The position numbers and the translations under genes were made by a program. A stretch of DNA of 64,000 bases from Putridiphycobacter sp965230195 (lineage in GTDB: Bacteria; Bacteroidota; Bacteroidia; Flavobacteriales_D; Crocinitomicaceae): positions 4,092,001-4,156,000 of the forward strand of contig OZ245997.1 of NCBI GenBank assembly GCA_965230195.1, in the 5' to 3' direction. The notes beneath the pieces are model-generated. The model was not told where the DNA came from, did no database searches, and saw only the letters and a list, made by a program, of their open reading frames with translations. How positions within the stretch are numbered: position 1 is the stretch's first letter; each line of letters opens with the position of its first letter. This document shows positions 14,289 through 23,010 of this stretch, piece after piece.

Positions 14289-16438
14289 CTAAACTTTACT
14301 CCAATAATACAGACATCATCCACTTGTTCGTTTTCTCCTTTCCAGGTCTCAAAACGTGTTGATATGATTTCTTTTTGTTCATTCATTGTCACTGCATTAA
14401 CGTCCAGTAACATTCGCTTCAGGGCTTTCTTTTTGAATTTTTTATCAGATTTTCCTCCAAACTGATCCGCATAACCATCTGTAAATAAATAAAACTGATC
14501 TCCCACTTTAAGTTCGATTTCGGTTTGTTTAAAATCAACCATATTTTCATACAAACCAACCGGTTGCTTATTTGCCTCAAATTCTACCAGAGTTAGTCCA
14601 TTCTGCTGAAATGTTTGTGATTCAGAAAAATCGTTATCTGCATATTGATCTTTTCCCCTGATTAACCAAATCGGATTATGAGCGCCAACATAAGTTAATT
14701 TATTACCATTCAATGCACAAAGTGAAATATCCATACCATCTCTAATCCCTTTCCCACTTTTTTCAAAGGTTTCTATCACAATTTTTCTGACCAGGTTTAA
14801 AATCTTTGCCGGTTCCTTTAGCCCAAACTCTTTAACTGCCCTGTTTAACGCACTTGAACACACCAAGCTGACCATTGCACCCGGAACACCATGTCCGGTA
14901 CAATCGGCAACGGCAAATAATTTAATATCAGAATCCGGTATTTTTTCAAACCAATAAAAATCACCGCTTACCACATCTTTGGGCTTAAACAATACAAAAT
15001 GTTCCGGTAAATGATTAATCATTTCTTCAAAGGGCGGTAAAATAGCATCTTGTAGTCTTTTGGCATAGTCAATACTATCAGTTATTTCCTGATGTGAATC
15101 TTCAAGCGCTTTGTGTTGGGATTTGATTAATACATTATCCTTCTTTTTTTGCTGATAACTCCGTAATAATGTCAATCCGAGCAAGAGTAACAACCCTATA
15201 CCTCCATATAAAGCATATCGCTGTGTTTCTTCTTTATCCAGCTGCGCCTGCTGCTCTTTAATTTCAAGATCCTTTAATTCCTCCTTTTTGGCAAAATCAA
15301 TACTGTCTAAAAGGGCTTGTTTCTCATAATCGTACTGGTACTTAAGTTGAATGATTTCCTCTTTATTTTCAATACTGTATAAACTATCAGATAAACCTTC
15401 ATGTAATTCAAACATCTCAAGAGCAGGCAAGTACTTTTTTTGATTTTTATAGATTGCGTATAGTGATTGTGAAGCCCGCATGGCATTCTCTATTAAGCCA
15501 AATTCAAGTAGCCCATTCAATCCTATTGTTGTATACTCTTCTGCTAATTTATGATTCCCTAATTTTTCGTAACACTCTCCAATATGATGATATAAAAGAG
15601 ATACATTCCTAAAATCATTATTTTCTTCAGCCATTTTCAACGCTGTCTGATAAAAAACCAGCCCAAAATTATCTGTCTCCTGAATGAATTGAATGGATCC
15701 CATATTCATGTAATATTGAATCATACCAGGTAAATGATTTATTTCATCAAAATAAGAAAAGGCATTATTGTAATACATAATTGCTGTATCCATAACCCCT
15801 AAATCACCATAAATAGCACCTAAATTCATATACCCGGTACCAATTTCTATTGGATTACCTAATTCAAGCTTTAACGACAGACTTTTGTTATAATAATCGA
15901 TTGCAAGATTGTGAAACTTTTGAACATTATATAATATCGCTAAATTATTATAGATCTGCGCTAACCGTAATTTGTCATCTGTTTTTTCAAAGATTTTTAA
16001 GGCCTTGAAATAATAATCAGCTGCCAACTTATTGTTCCCCTGACCTGAGGCGATAACTCCCAAATTAGAATACCCGGCCGCAACACCTTTATCATTACCA
16101 ATTTCTTTTTGAATACTGATTGAAGTTAAATAAATATCAATAGCTTCATCAACGTAACCGTTAAAATGTAAAACGGCTCCCTGCGTATTTAAAGCGCTGG
16201 CCATGTACTTTCTGTTGCCAACCTCTTTTGCAAAGTTGTACTGAATCTTTGCGTAGTAGTTTGCACTGTCAGGATAGGTATAAATATAACCTTCCCAACC
16301 ATATGTTTTCAATGCTTCGAGCCGAACAGTATCATGTTTGGTTTCATCTTCCCACACCCGCCATAAACTATCCAGATAATCCGACCCAAAAGCAGTTATA
16401 CTAAGTCCTAAAAAAAGCGAAAGAATAAATCGTTTCAT
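14285..16438 (-). CDS. TPR-repeat sensor with SpoIIE-type PP2C phosphatase domain
   Basis: The 717-residue protein has a signal peptide or N-terminal anchor (MKRFILSLFLGLSITAFG). A stack of tetratricopeptide repeats spans about residues 40-350, with GYSNLGVIA, IYNNLAILYN and GYMNLGAIYG among the helices. A coiled coil and one membrane helix (about residues 408-425, YALYGGIGLLLLLGLTLL) follow, then a cytosolic SpoIIE/PP2C domain. The phosphatase motifs are visible: GDFYWF, VADCTGHGVPGAMVS and LFTDGYADQFGG with acidic metal ligands. Such proteins probably dephosphorylate anti-sigma-antagonist-type partners in response to an extracytoplasmic signal. The partner is not encoded here. A small membrane protein overlaps the stop. 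Confidence 0.9.
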   Translation of the reverse strand: MKRFILSLFLGLSITAFGSDYLDSLWRVWEDETKHDTVRLEALKTYGWEGYIYTYPDSANYYAKIQYNFAKEVGNRKYMASALNTQGAVLHFNGYVDEAIDIYLTSISIQKEIGNDKGVAAGYSNLGVIASGQGNNKLAADYYFKALKIFEKTDDKLRLAQIYNNLAILYNVQKFHNLAIDYYNKSLSLKLELGNPIEIGTGYMNLGAIYGDLGVMDTAIMYYNNAFSYFDEINHLPGMIQYYMNMGSIQFIQETDNFGLVFYQTALKMAEENNDFRNVSLLYHHIGECYEKLGNHKLAEEYTTIGLNGLLEFGLIENAMRASQSLYAIYKNQKKYLPALEMFELHEGLSDSLYSIENKEEIIQLKYQYDYEKQALLDSIDFAKKEELKDLEIKEQQAQLDKEETQRYALYGGIGLLLLLGLTLLRSYQQKKKDNVLIKSQHKALEDSHQEITDSIDYAKRLQDAILPPFEEMINHLPEHFVLFKPKDVVSGDFYWFEKIPDSDIKLFAVADCTGHGVPGAMVSLVCSSALNRAVKEFGLKEPAKILNLVRKIVIETFEKSGKGIRDGMDISLCALNGNKLTYVGAHNPIWLIRGKDQYADNDFSESQTFQQNGLTLVEFEANKQPVGLYENMVDFKQTEIELKVGDQFYLFTDGYADQFGGKSDKKFKKKALKRMLLDVNAVTMNEQKEIISTRFETWKGENEQVDDVCIIGVKFS

Positions 16439-16537
16439 AGAAAGAGGATCAGAATTTCAATATTAAAGTTAAGTGATTAAATATACTTATTATTCTGAAG
16501 AAATCAGACCTCCCTACAAACAAATAAAACCCTAATC

Positions 16538-17083
16538 CTATGCGACGGAAACAGCTCGATTCGCCTGTTCCATGTGCCGTTGATTATGGTAAATAACCAC
16601 ACGAAATGTATCTCCCAGTCTTAATTTCAACAATTTAGAGATGGATATTGAAGTTTTGATTTTGGTTAGATTGTACTGCTTGGCGTCATTAAGCAAAACC
16701 AACATTTGTTTTTGCTGCTCAATAAATTCCTCCAGTCCATCTGTTCTCAGTCCACTATTTGCAGACTTTGAAGGGTCCATGACCTTCAGGGTTTTCATTG
16801 CTTTTTGACCTGGTCGCATTATTTTAGCAAAATAATTGCCAATCAGCCCTGGTTTAAAGTTTTGGGTGATTGCCGGCGTTGCATGAGATAATCTTCTTTT
16901 AATTTCAGGAATGTAGAAGTCACCATAACGGTTAAGGTGTTCAATGCATTCCAAAGCACTCCATTTTTCAGGATTCTGTTTAAAATTCAGCTTCTCATCA
17001 CCATGTTCTTTTAACTGGATGGCATTTTTAATATTCTGATTAGTTATTTCGGTCAGTTCCCCGATCAAATGCTGTGTTGTCAT
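16538..17083 (-). CDS. DinB-family protein (DinB_2)
   Basis: The 181-residue protein has the four-helix DinB/YfiT fold as judged by its conserved positions. These are the WSALECIEHLNRYGDFYIPEI segment with the first metal-type His, and the C-terminal VIYHNQRHMEQANRA with two His. The three His sites typical of the family's divalent-metal pocket are in place. Members include thiol transferases and hydrolases, and many remain uncharacterised. It reads in the same direction as the Crp/Fnr and CvpA genes upstream, with a 58-base gap. Confidence 0.8.
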   Translation of the reverse strand: MTTQHLIGELTEITNQNIKNAIQLKEHGDEKLNFKQNPEKWSALECIEHLNRYGDFYIPEIKRRLSHATPAITQNFKPGLIGNYFAKIMRPGQKAMKTLKVMDPSKSANSGLRTDGLEEFIEQQKQMLVLLNDAKQYNLTKIKTSISISKLLKLRLGDTFRVVIYHNQRHMEQANRAVSVA

Positions 17084-17141
17084 GTTTATATTTTGTTTTT
17101 ACAAAATTGGTACAATTCAAAAATACAGTTCTTGATTGAAA

Positions 17142-17669
17142 TCAAGATTTTTTTATTCTTGATAATGTTTCAGGTGTCATCCTCAGGTAAGATGCGATAT
17201 ATTTGTGGGGTACCTCCTGAAAAAGCTGAGGACTTCTTTTTAAAACTCTGTCATAACGTGCAGCCGGAGAAGTGATTAAAATGTCTTTTTCCCGTTCTAA
17301 TTGTTGTACAATTACTGTCTCGAGAGATTTTACCCAAAAATCAACATATTCGGGATTAGAGTAAATCAATGCCATTAAATCGGATTTACTCACTTTCTTT
17401 ACAATTGTTTTCTTAATGGCCTGGATATAATAATCTGAAGGCTCCCCTGTTAAAAAAGAATCTAATGCCAAAATATAATTGTTCTGATAACCAAAACGGA
17501 TAGTATGTTCTTCAAATTCCTCTTCAATAAAAATTCTCAAACACCCCTCAGCAACAAAATATAAATTAAGATCCCGGCTTCCTTCCCGATTCAGGAATTC
17601 ATTTCTTGTCAACTCAGGCACATCAAGCCACAGACCTTTTGATTCAATAATACTGAAAAAATCATCCAT
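17142..17669 (-). CDS. Crp/Fnr-family transcriptional regulator
   Basis: This is a 175-residue regulator, short for the family. It has a cyclic-nucleotide-binding-type beta roll (about residues 10-110, with LNLYFVAEGCLRIFI and NYILALDSFLTGEPSDYYI). A dimerisation helix and a compact C-terminal helix-turn-helix follow, ending VPHKYIASYLRMTPETLSRIKKS. This form is common in Bacteroidota; it lacks the Cys set of oxygen-sensing Fnr. The ligand is unknown. It begins 2 bases after the CvpA gene and is certainly in the same transcript. Confidence 0.88.
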   Translation of the reverse strand: MDDFFSIIESKGLWLDVPELTRNEFLNREGSRDLNLYFVAEGCLRIFIEEEFEEHTIRFGYQNNYILALDSFLTGEPSDYYIQAIKKTIVKKVSKSDLMALIYSNPEYVDFWVKSLETVIVQQLEREKDILITSPAARYDRVLKRSPQLFQEVPHKYIASYLRMTPETLSRIKKS

Positions 17670-17671
17670 TG

Positions 17672-18274
17672 CTATAAATCTATTTGTTCCTCCACTGCTT
17701 CCCTGATTCTATCATTTACTTCTTCTTCTATCCCCTCTTCTATTTTTTCTTTATTAAATAAATCCTCTAAAAAAGAACCTTTCTTAAACAAAGAACTTTC
17801 TTTGATAGCCGGTAAGCTGGTATAGGCCATTTTTTTTAACGGCTCATACATTAGCGAATCGTTCTTCAAGTCTCTTGAAATAATATTGCCTTTTTCATCA
17901 ATCGACTCCAATACAACTACTATTACACCGGAAACAATCAACATTTTTGTTGCACCAAACAATAAACCGGCAAATTTATTTGCAGTTGATAAAGCCACTA
18001 ATGAAATGGCTTTTTCCAACATTTTTCCTAAAAAGTAAACCATAGCTCCCACCAGCAGGAATGTGACTATAAAGGCAATGACTGGTAAGTATTCTGAATC
18101 CATTGACAGGTTCTCTTTTAAAATTTCAGCGATATAATCTGTAAAATGAATAGCCCCATATATGCCGGCAAAAAGAGCTAACAATGTAAAAATCTCAATA
18201 ATAAATCCCTTCTTAAATCCTTTCCAGGCCCCTATTAATATTGGAACCAACAGGATAAAATCCAAATAATTCAT
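17672..18274 (-). CDS. CvpA-family membrane protein
   Basis: The 200-residue protein has four membrane helices in its first 125 residues. It begins with the family hallmark YLDFILLVPILIGAWKGFKKGF, then has repeated small-residue helices and a KFAGLLFGATKMLIVSG segment. A charged cytosolic tail rich in Glu follows (about residues 160-200). CvpA homologues are linked to colicin V production and envelope homeostasis in Proteobacteria; in this phylum the role is unknown. It is the first gene of a minus-strand run with crp/fnr, divergent from the gene at 18349. Confidence 0.88.
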   Translation of the reverse strand: MNYLDFILLVPILIGAWKGFKKGFIIEIFTLLALFAGIYGAIHFTDYIAEILKENLSMDSEYLPVIAFIVTFLLVGAMVYFLGKMLEKAISLVALSTANKFAGLLFGATKMLIVSGVIVVVLESIDEKGNIISRDLKNDSLMYEPLKKMAYTSLPAIKESSLFKKGSFLEDLFNKEKIEEGIEEEVNDRIREAVEEQIDL

Positions 18275-18348
18275 AGGGTTAAAGTTATATTAGATTTTTA
18301 GATATTATTTTTGTACCAAATTAAATTACACACATTAGAATTTTAATA

Positions 18349-18705
18349 ATGGATTACAAACTGGAAGAGGAATTTCAAACATTGACACGAGAAATAGAAG
18401 GACAATTTGGTGAAGGGATTGACTTAAATGGGATCATGACTTTAATTGGTGTGCAGGAACTTGGTCAGGGTTACCAAAATTTTAGCAAAGACGAAAAAAT
18501 TAACCTAATGCATATTGCCACCTGCACTATTCTGGAGCCTTATGGTTATTATAAATATAAGGGAGAAGATGAGGATGGCTGGCCACATTTTGACAAGCTT
18601 GAAAACATCCCTTCTATTACCGAAAAACAACAGGAGCACCTTTTAAAAGAAGCCATTATACAATATTTTAAAGTAAATGGCTATTATTTACAAGAAGAAG
18701 AGTAG
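18349..18705 (+). CDS. Conserved-looking small soluble protein of unknown function
   Basis: This is a 118-residue acidic protein without signal or membrane segment. It contains the stretch LNGIMTLIGVQELGQGYQNF and an aromatic EPYGYYKYKGEDEDGWPHFDKLENIP region, and it ends in an acidic tail. I believe similar small proteins occur widely in Bacteroidota, but I cannot name a domain. A possible -7 element (TATTTTTG, 18306-18313) lies 35 bases before the ATG, with a poor -33. It is divergent from cvpA. Confidence 0.7.
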   Translation: MDYKLEEEFQTLTREIEGQFGEGIDLNGIMTLIGVQELGQGYQNFSKDEKINLMHIATCTILEPYGYYKYKGEDEDGWPHFDKLENIPSITEKQQEHLLKEAIIQYFKVNGYYLQEEE

Positions 18706-19005
18706 TAATTAAAGTTAATCGTTTATTGTTGATAGTTGGATTTGAATTATCAATTTTTGATTTTTAATTATTGGTTTATAGTTACTTGTTAATAGTTGAT
18801 AGTCGAATTATCAGTTTCTGATTAACTATCGGCTCACCAGCTTATTGACCTAAAACCTTTAGACCTGATACCATTTAACAAACCTTTAGATAATATAGCC
18901 TTGAACCGGATACCATTCAGTAATCTGAAATCAAGAACTACTCAGAAATCAAGCCTCCCTAACTAGTAACAAGCAACCATCAACTAACAACCGACAAACA
19001 CACTA
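18706..19005 (+). other. AT-rich intergenic stretch with degenerate short repeats
   Basis: This 300-base stretch has no gene. The left half repeats variants of TTGATAGTTG and GAATTATCA. The right half repeats ATACCATT(C/T)A and AACCTTTAGA. The outer ends form an imperfect inverted repeat (GTTTATTGTTGATAGTTG near 18720; the complement-like CAACCATCAACTAACAACCG near 18977). Nothing here looks coded or like a terminator. Confidence 0.5.
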
Positions 19006-20649
19006 CTAAGTTTGGATCGCCCCAACGTTATATCGTTCAGTGATTTTGTGATGATCTGCCATTTCGATTCCCATTGAAATCACTTTTCTTGTGTCCACCG
19101 GGTCAATAATAGCATCATACCATAATCTTGCAGCAGCATAGTACGGTGAAATCTGTCTATCGTATCTCGACTTAATTCTATTATAGATTTCTTTTTCAGC
19201 TTCTTCGGTGATTTCTTCCCCCTTTTTCTTAAGTGAGGCTACCTCGATTTGTAATAGTGTTTTTGCTGCTGAAGCACCACTCATTACCGCTAACTCTGCT
19301 GTTGGCCAGGCTACAATCAACCGGGGATCATAAGCTTTTCCACACATGGCATAATTTCCTGCTCCGTAAGAATTTCCAATCACAACCGTGAATTTAGGAA
19401 CAACAGAATTTGACATAGCACTTACCAGTTTGGCACCATCTTTAATTATTCCTGCATGCTCCGATTTAGACCCCACCATAAAACCGGTAACATCCTGTAA
19501 AAACACCAAAGGGATATTTTTTTGATTACATACCATAATAAATCTGGCTGCTTTATCTGCTGAATCGTTGTAAATTACCCCTCCAAACTGCATTTCACCC
19601 TTAGCATTTTTTACTAACATTCTTTGATTAGCTACAATACCTACACTCCAGCCGTCAATACGGGCGTAACCACAAACAATAGTTTTACCGTAATCAGGTT
19701 TATATTCAATGAATTCGGAATCGTCTACCAAATGATCAATTACTACATGAGTATCATATGGTTTTGCTCTGTCTCGTGGAAAGCTCCCATAGATATCCTT
19801 TAATTCAAATTTTGGCATCTTCGACTCTTTTCTGTCAAATCCGGCCTTTTCTTTAGTACCAATTTTATCCATCAAGCCCCTGATTGTATTGATACAATCT
19901 TCGTCATCCTTCGATTTATAATCGCAAACACCACTAATATTGGTTTGGGTGGTAGCTCCACCTAATGTTTCATTATCTATTGATTCTCCAATGGCTGCCT
20001 TAACCAAATAAGATCCAGCTAAAAATATAGTTCCCGTTTTATCAACAATTAACGATTCATCAGACATAATAGGCAGGTAAGCTCCTCCCGCAACACAACT
20101 TCCCATTACAGCAGCTATTTGCGTAATTCCCATTGATGACATTCTTGCGTTATTTCTGAAAATTCTACCAAAATGCTCCTTGTCAGGGAATATTTCATCT
20201 TGCATTGGTAAATAAACACCTGCACTATCCACCAAATAAATAATTGGTAAATGATTCTCCATGGCTATTTCCTGTGCTCTAAGGTTCTTTTTTGCTGTTA
20301 TTGGAAACCAGGCTCCGGCTTTTACGGTAGCGTCATTAGCCACAATGATACATTGTTTACCGCTAACATAACCTATTACAATAACCACTCCTCCCGAAGG
20401 ACATCCCCCATGCTCTTCATACATTTCATCTCCTACAAATGCACCAACCTCAATTGTTTCGGAATCAGAATCAGTTAACATTTCAATCCTTTGTCGGGCA
20501 GTTAATTTTCCTTTGGCATTATGCTTTTCTATCCTCTTTTTTCCGCCACCCAAATAGATTTTTTCCAATCTTTTATTCATGTCAGAAATGAGTAACCTCA
20601 TGGCATCATCATTCTTGTTAAATTCCAAAGTATCCTTTTTAACTGTCAT
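19006..20649 (-). CDS. Acyl-CoA carboxylase beta subunit (carboxyltransferase)
   Basis: This 547-residue protein is the carboxyltransferase subunit of a biotin-dependent acyl-CoA carboxylase of the propionyl/methylcrotonyl type. The N-terminal half carries HNAKGKLTARQRIEML and the acyl-CoA region with GGASS-like loops (LVDSAGVYLPMQ, VMGSCVAGGAYLP). The C-terminal half carries FLQDVTGFMVGS and VVIGNSYGAGNYAMCGKAYDP, the biotin-binding turns. The length is standard. The biotin carboxylase and carrier subunits are not in this window. A TATATTTG on the minus strand (20693-20700) may be its -7 element. The exact acyl-CoA substrate cannot be decided by eye; methylcrotonyl-CoA is plausible. Confidence 0.93.
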   Translation of the reverse strand: MTVKKDTLEFNKNDDAMRLLISDMNKRLEKIYLGGGKKRIEKHNAKGKLTARQRIEMLTDSDSETIEVGAFVGDEMYEEHGGCPSGGVVIVIGYVSGKQCIIVANDATVKAGAWFPITAKKNLRAQEIAMENHLPIIYLVDSAGVYLPMQDEIFPDKEHFGRIFRNNARMSSMGITQIAAVMGSCVAGGAYLPIMSDESLIVDKTGTIFLAGSYLVKAAIGESIDNETLGGATTQTNISGVCDYKSKDDEDCINTIRGLMDKIGTKEKAGFDRKESKMPKFELKDIYGSFPRDRAKPYDTHVVIDHLVDDSEFIEYKPDYGKTIVCGYARIDGWSVGIVANQRMLVKNAKGEMQFGGVIYNDSADKAARFIMVCNQKNIPLVFLQDVTGFMVGSKSEHAGIIKDGAKLVSAMSNSVVPKFTVVIGNSYGAGNYAMCGKAYDPRLIVAWPTAELAVMSGASAAKTLLQIEVASLKKKGEEITEEAEKEIYNRIKSRYDRQISPYYAAARLWYDAIIDPVDTRKVISMGIEMADHHKITERYNVGAIQT

Positions 20650-20728
20650 TCCCTTTTTTTAAATATGGTGTTTCTTAATTATTTTCGAGTCCCAAATATA
20701 GCCAAACTTTAGTAAGAATTTTAATTAA

Positions 20729-21271
20729 ATGGCAACAGATCATATAGAAAATTGCGCTATGCTCCTACCAGATTCTGATGCCAAAAAGGAATCATTGTTT
20801 TTCAACGATATCCTGCTAACTTTACCAATTGATATGGATATCACGCATTTTAATATCAGAGTATATGGTTTAGTCTTGAATAAATCAGGGGAATTATTGA
20901 TCTCACATGAAAAGTATAAAGGACAACAACTGACTAAATTTATTGGCGGAGGGTTAGAAAAGGGTGAAGGATTGAAATCAGCACTTGAAAGGGAGTTTAT
21001 TGAAGAAATGAATCAAAAAATTAAAGTGAAGTCTTTGTTTTACATTAATGACTTCTTTCAACAATCGGCTTTTGTTAAAACGGACCAGATTATCAGTGTT
21101 TTTTATGAGGTAGAACCGTTAAATACCAAAAGTTTCTATAATACCTCAATCAATGAAACTAACGGTCAAGTATTTGAATGGCTACCGTTAGCAGAAATAC
21201 AACCTGACCTGTTTACATTTCAAATAGAACGCGAAGTATTAAATCTTCTCAAAAAAAGACATCTTGAATAA
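20729..21271 (+). CDS. Nudix hydrolase
   Basis: The 180-residue protein contains a full Nudix box around residues 70-93 (GGGLEKGE, seven residues, then REFIEEM), which binds the divalent metals for cleaving nucleoside diphosphate-type substrates. The substrate is not predictable. The called ATG gives a 35-residue leader with little resemblance to the family. The ATG at 20834 (MDITHFNIRVYGLVL) matches the usual start of the fold and may be the real one. It lies 63 bases upstream of the FAD-oxidase genes on the same strand, so co-transcription is possible but not shown. Confidence 0.88.
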   Translation: MATDHIENCAMLLPDSDAKKESLFFNDILLTLPIDMDITHFNIRVYGLVLNKSGELLISHEKYKGQQLTKFIGGGLEKGEGLKSALEREFIEEMNQKIKVKSLFYINDFFQQSAFVKTDQIISVFYEVEPLNTKSFYNTSINETNGQVFEWLPLAEIQPDLFTFQIEREVLNLLKKRHLE

Positions 21272-21334
21272 AATGGAACTATTGACTTAAATTTCTTATT
21301 TTTAACGGAATAAGCATTTTTAAAATCATCCCCA

Positions 21335-22774
21335 ATGATAAATAATACTTTCACAATTTTTGATCAAATGATCAAAGACAACCCATGGTGGACAGGAGAA
21401 ATTCTGACTCCGGAATCGGATCCATACCTTAAAACGGCCGCACTTTTTAACAAACGTGTGCAATCCTACCCTTCATTAATCATCAGACCCCGGAATACCA
21501 AAGAGGCTGCTTTAGTTGTTAAATGGTCATGGGAAAATAATATTGCTATCAGATTACGCGGTGGCGGACATTCAGCACAAGGTTATTCATCATGGAATGG
21601 TGTGCAACTGGACACTCGGTTAATGAATTCCATTGAGCTAAATACCAAGCAAAAATATATGCGATTGGGGGCCGGCACACTTTGGCGTGATGTTTACGAA
21701 ACACTTGATGGTACAGGGTTAGCAGCAGTAGGAGGTTTGTACCCGTCGGTCGGTGTTGCAGGCTTTATCTTAGGAGGAGGTTTTAATCACTTTTTAAGCC
21801 GCAACCAGGGAATGGGATGTGACAATGTGATTGCGTTTAAAGTGGTTTGTTTTGATGGTAAAGTATTGGATAATGTTAGTGAAAATGAACATTCCGACTT
21901 ATGGTGGGCCTTAAGAGGCTGCGGAGGGGGAAACCTTGGACTGGTCACAGAAATAACCATCAGCCTACATTCTGCCAGTGGTGATGGGAAAGACCAATAT
22001 CCTTACTATTCAGCAATATATAAAAACACCGATCAGGAAACATGGTATAGCTTAATGCAAAATTGGCGACAATGGACTTCTGAATTTATCAATCAAAACG
22101 AATTCAGAATTGGAACCGAATTGGACCGGGATCCTGATGGGACGGTTAAAATGAGGGCAATATGGAGCGAAGGAAGAAACTCTGTTCACTTTTTTAAACA
22201 ATATATCAAAGCATGGGAAGACATAACAGCAACAGTTAAGGCCACCACTCAATTATATGATATCTCCTGGCTTGATTTTCTTAAGTTAGATGATTTATCA
22301 TGGGATATTGAATGCCCTCTTGAGGAACGTTGGTATGGTCCTTCCGGTTTTTTAAGCCATTTGAGTGATGCTTCACTTCAAATCATTTCAAAACAGGAAA
22401 ACGCGGTGACCTCTCTACTTTTTGAAGCCTTTGACCAAAACAAAACTGATTTTTGGTCAAAACGATCTTCATTTGCTCACCGGGATGGAAATTATTTGGT
22501 TAGCTCACTTTTCTTTTGGGAGCATGAATCAATGGATATTGCCATTCTTAAGCAAGGCAAATCATTCATTGAAGCATTAAAGGAACTACCGGAATGGATT
22601 GGTTCCTATATCAATTATATAGATTCTCAAATTACGGACTGGCCAAAGCAATACTATCTTGACTTATTACCCAGATTGAAAAAAATCAGGCAGGAATATG
22701 ACCCACATTCCTATTGGAGTTTTCCTCAGAGTTTAACCTCGTTGGAATGCAAACAACAAAAACAGAAGACTTAA
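21335..22774 (+). CDS. FAD-linked oxidase, berberine-bridge type (FAD-linking His present)
   Basis: The 479-residue protein has an FAD-binding PCMH domain (about residues 40-215) and a C-terminal BBE motif (YINYIDSQITDWPKQYY and onward). In the motif RGGGHSAQGYSS, His79 is at the position that carries covalent FAD in this family. The second attachment Cys of bicovalent members is replaced by Tyr (GGLYPSVGVAG), so mono-covalent attachment is expected. Family members oxidise sugars, alkaloids or polyketide sugars with O2. There is no signal peptide. The gene is a tandem paralogue of the N-terminal part of the next gene; both share the stretch before and across the start codon (AATGATAAATAAT). 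Confidence 0.9.
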   Translation: MINNTFTIFDQMIKDNPWWTGEILTPESDPYLKTAALFNKRVQSYPSLIIRPRNTKEAALVVKWSWENNIAIRLRGGGHSAQGYSSWNGVQLDTRLMNSIELNTKQKYMRLGAGTLWRDVYETLDGTGLAAVGGLYPSVGVAGFILGGGFNHFLSRNQGMGCDNVIAFKVVCFDGKVLDNVSENEHSDLWWALRGCGGGNLGLVTEITISLHSASGDGKDQYPYYSAIYKNTDQETWYSLMQNWRQWTSEFINQNEFRIGTELDRDPDGTVKMRAIWSEGRNSVHFFKQYIKAWEDITATVKATTQLYDISWLDFLKLDDLSWDIECPLEERWYGPSGFLSHLSDASLQIISKQENAVTSLLFEAFDQNKTDFWSKRSSFAHRDGNYLVSSLFFWEHESMDIAILKQGKSFIEALKELPEWIGSYINYIDSQITDWPKQYYLDLLPRLKKIRQEYDPHSYWSFPQSLTSLECKQQKQKT

Positions 22775-23010
22775 ATCACTAATAATAAGGTATTACCGAG
22801 TAAAAAAATGCAGCATACAACTATGTAAAAAAGAATCGACAAACAAGATTTAAAACCCTGAATAACAAAGAGTTAAAAAGAAACATATTTCATTAAAAAC
22901 AATCAAACAAGTTGATTATCAAGGTATAACACGTATTTTTCATATCTTTTTTCTTAATTTTATATGATAACAAAATGAAAATCAGTGTTTTCATTTAAAA
23001 ATCATCCCAA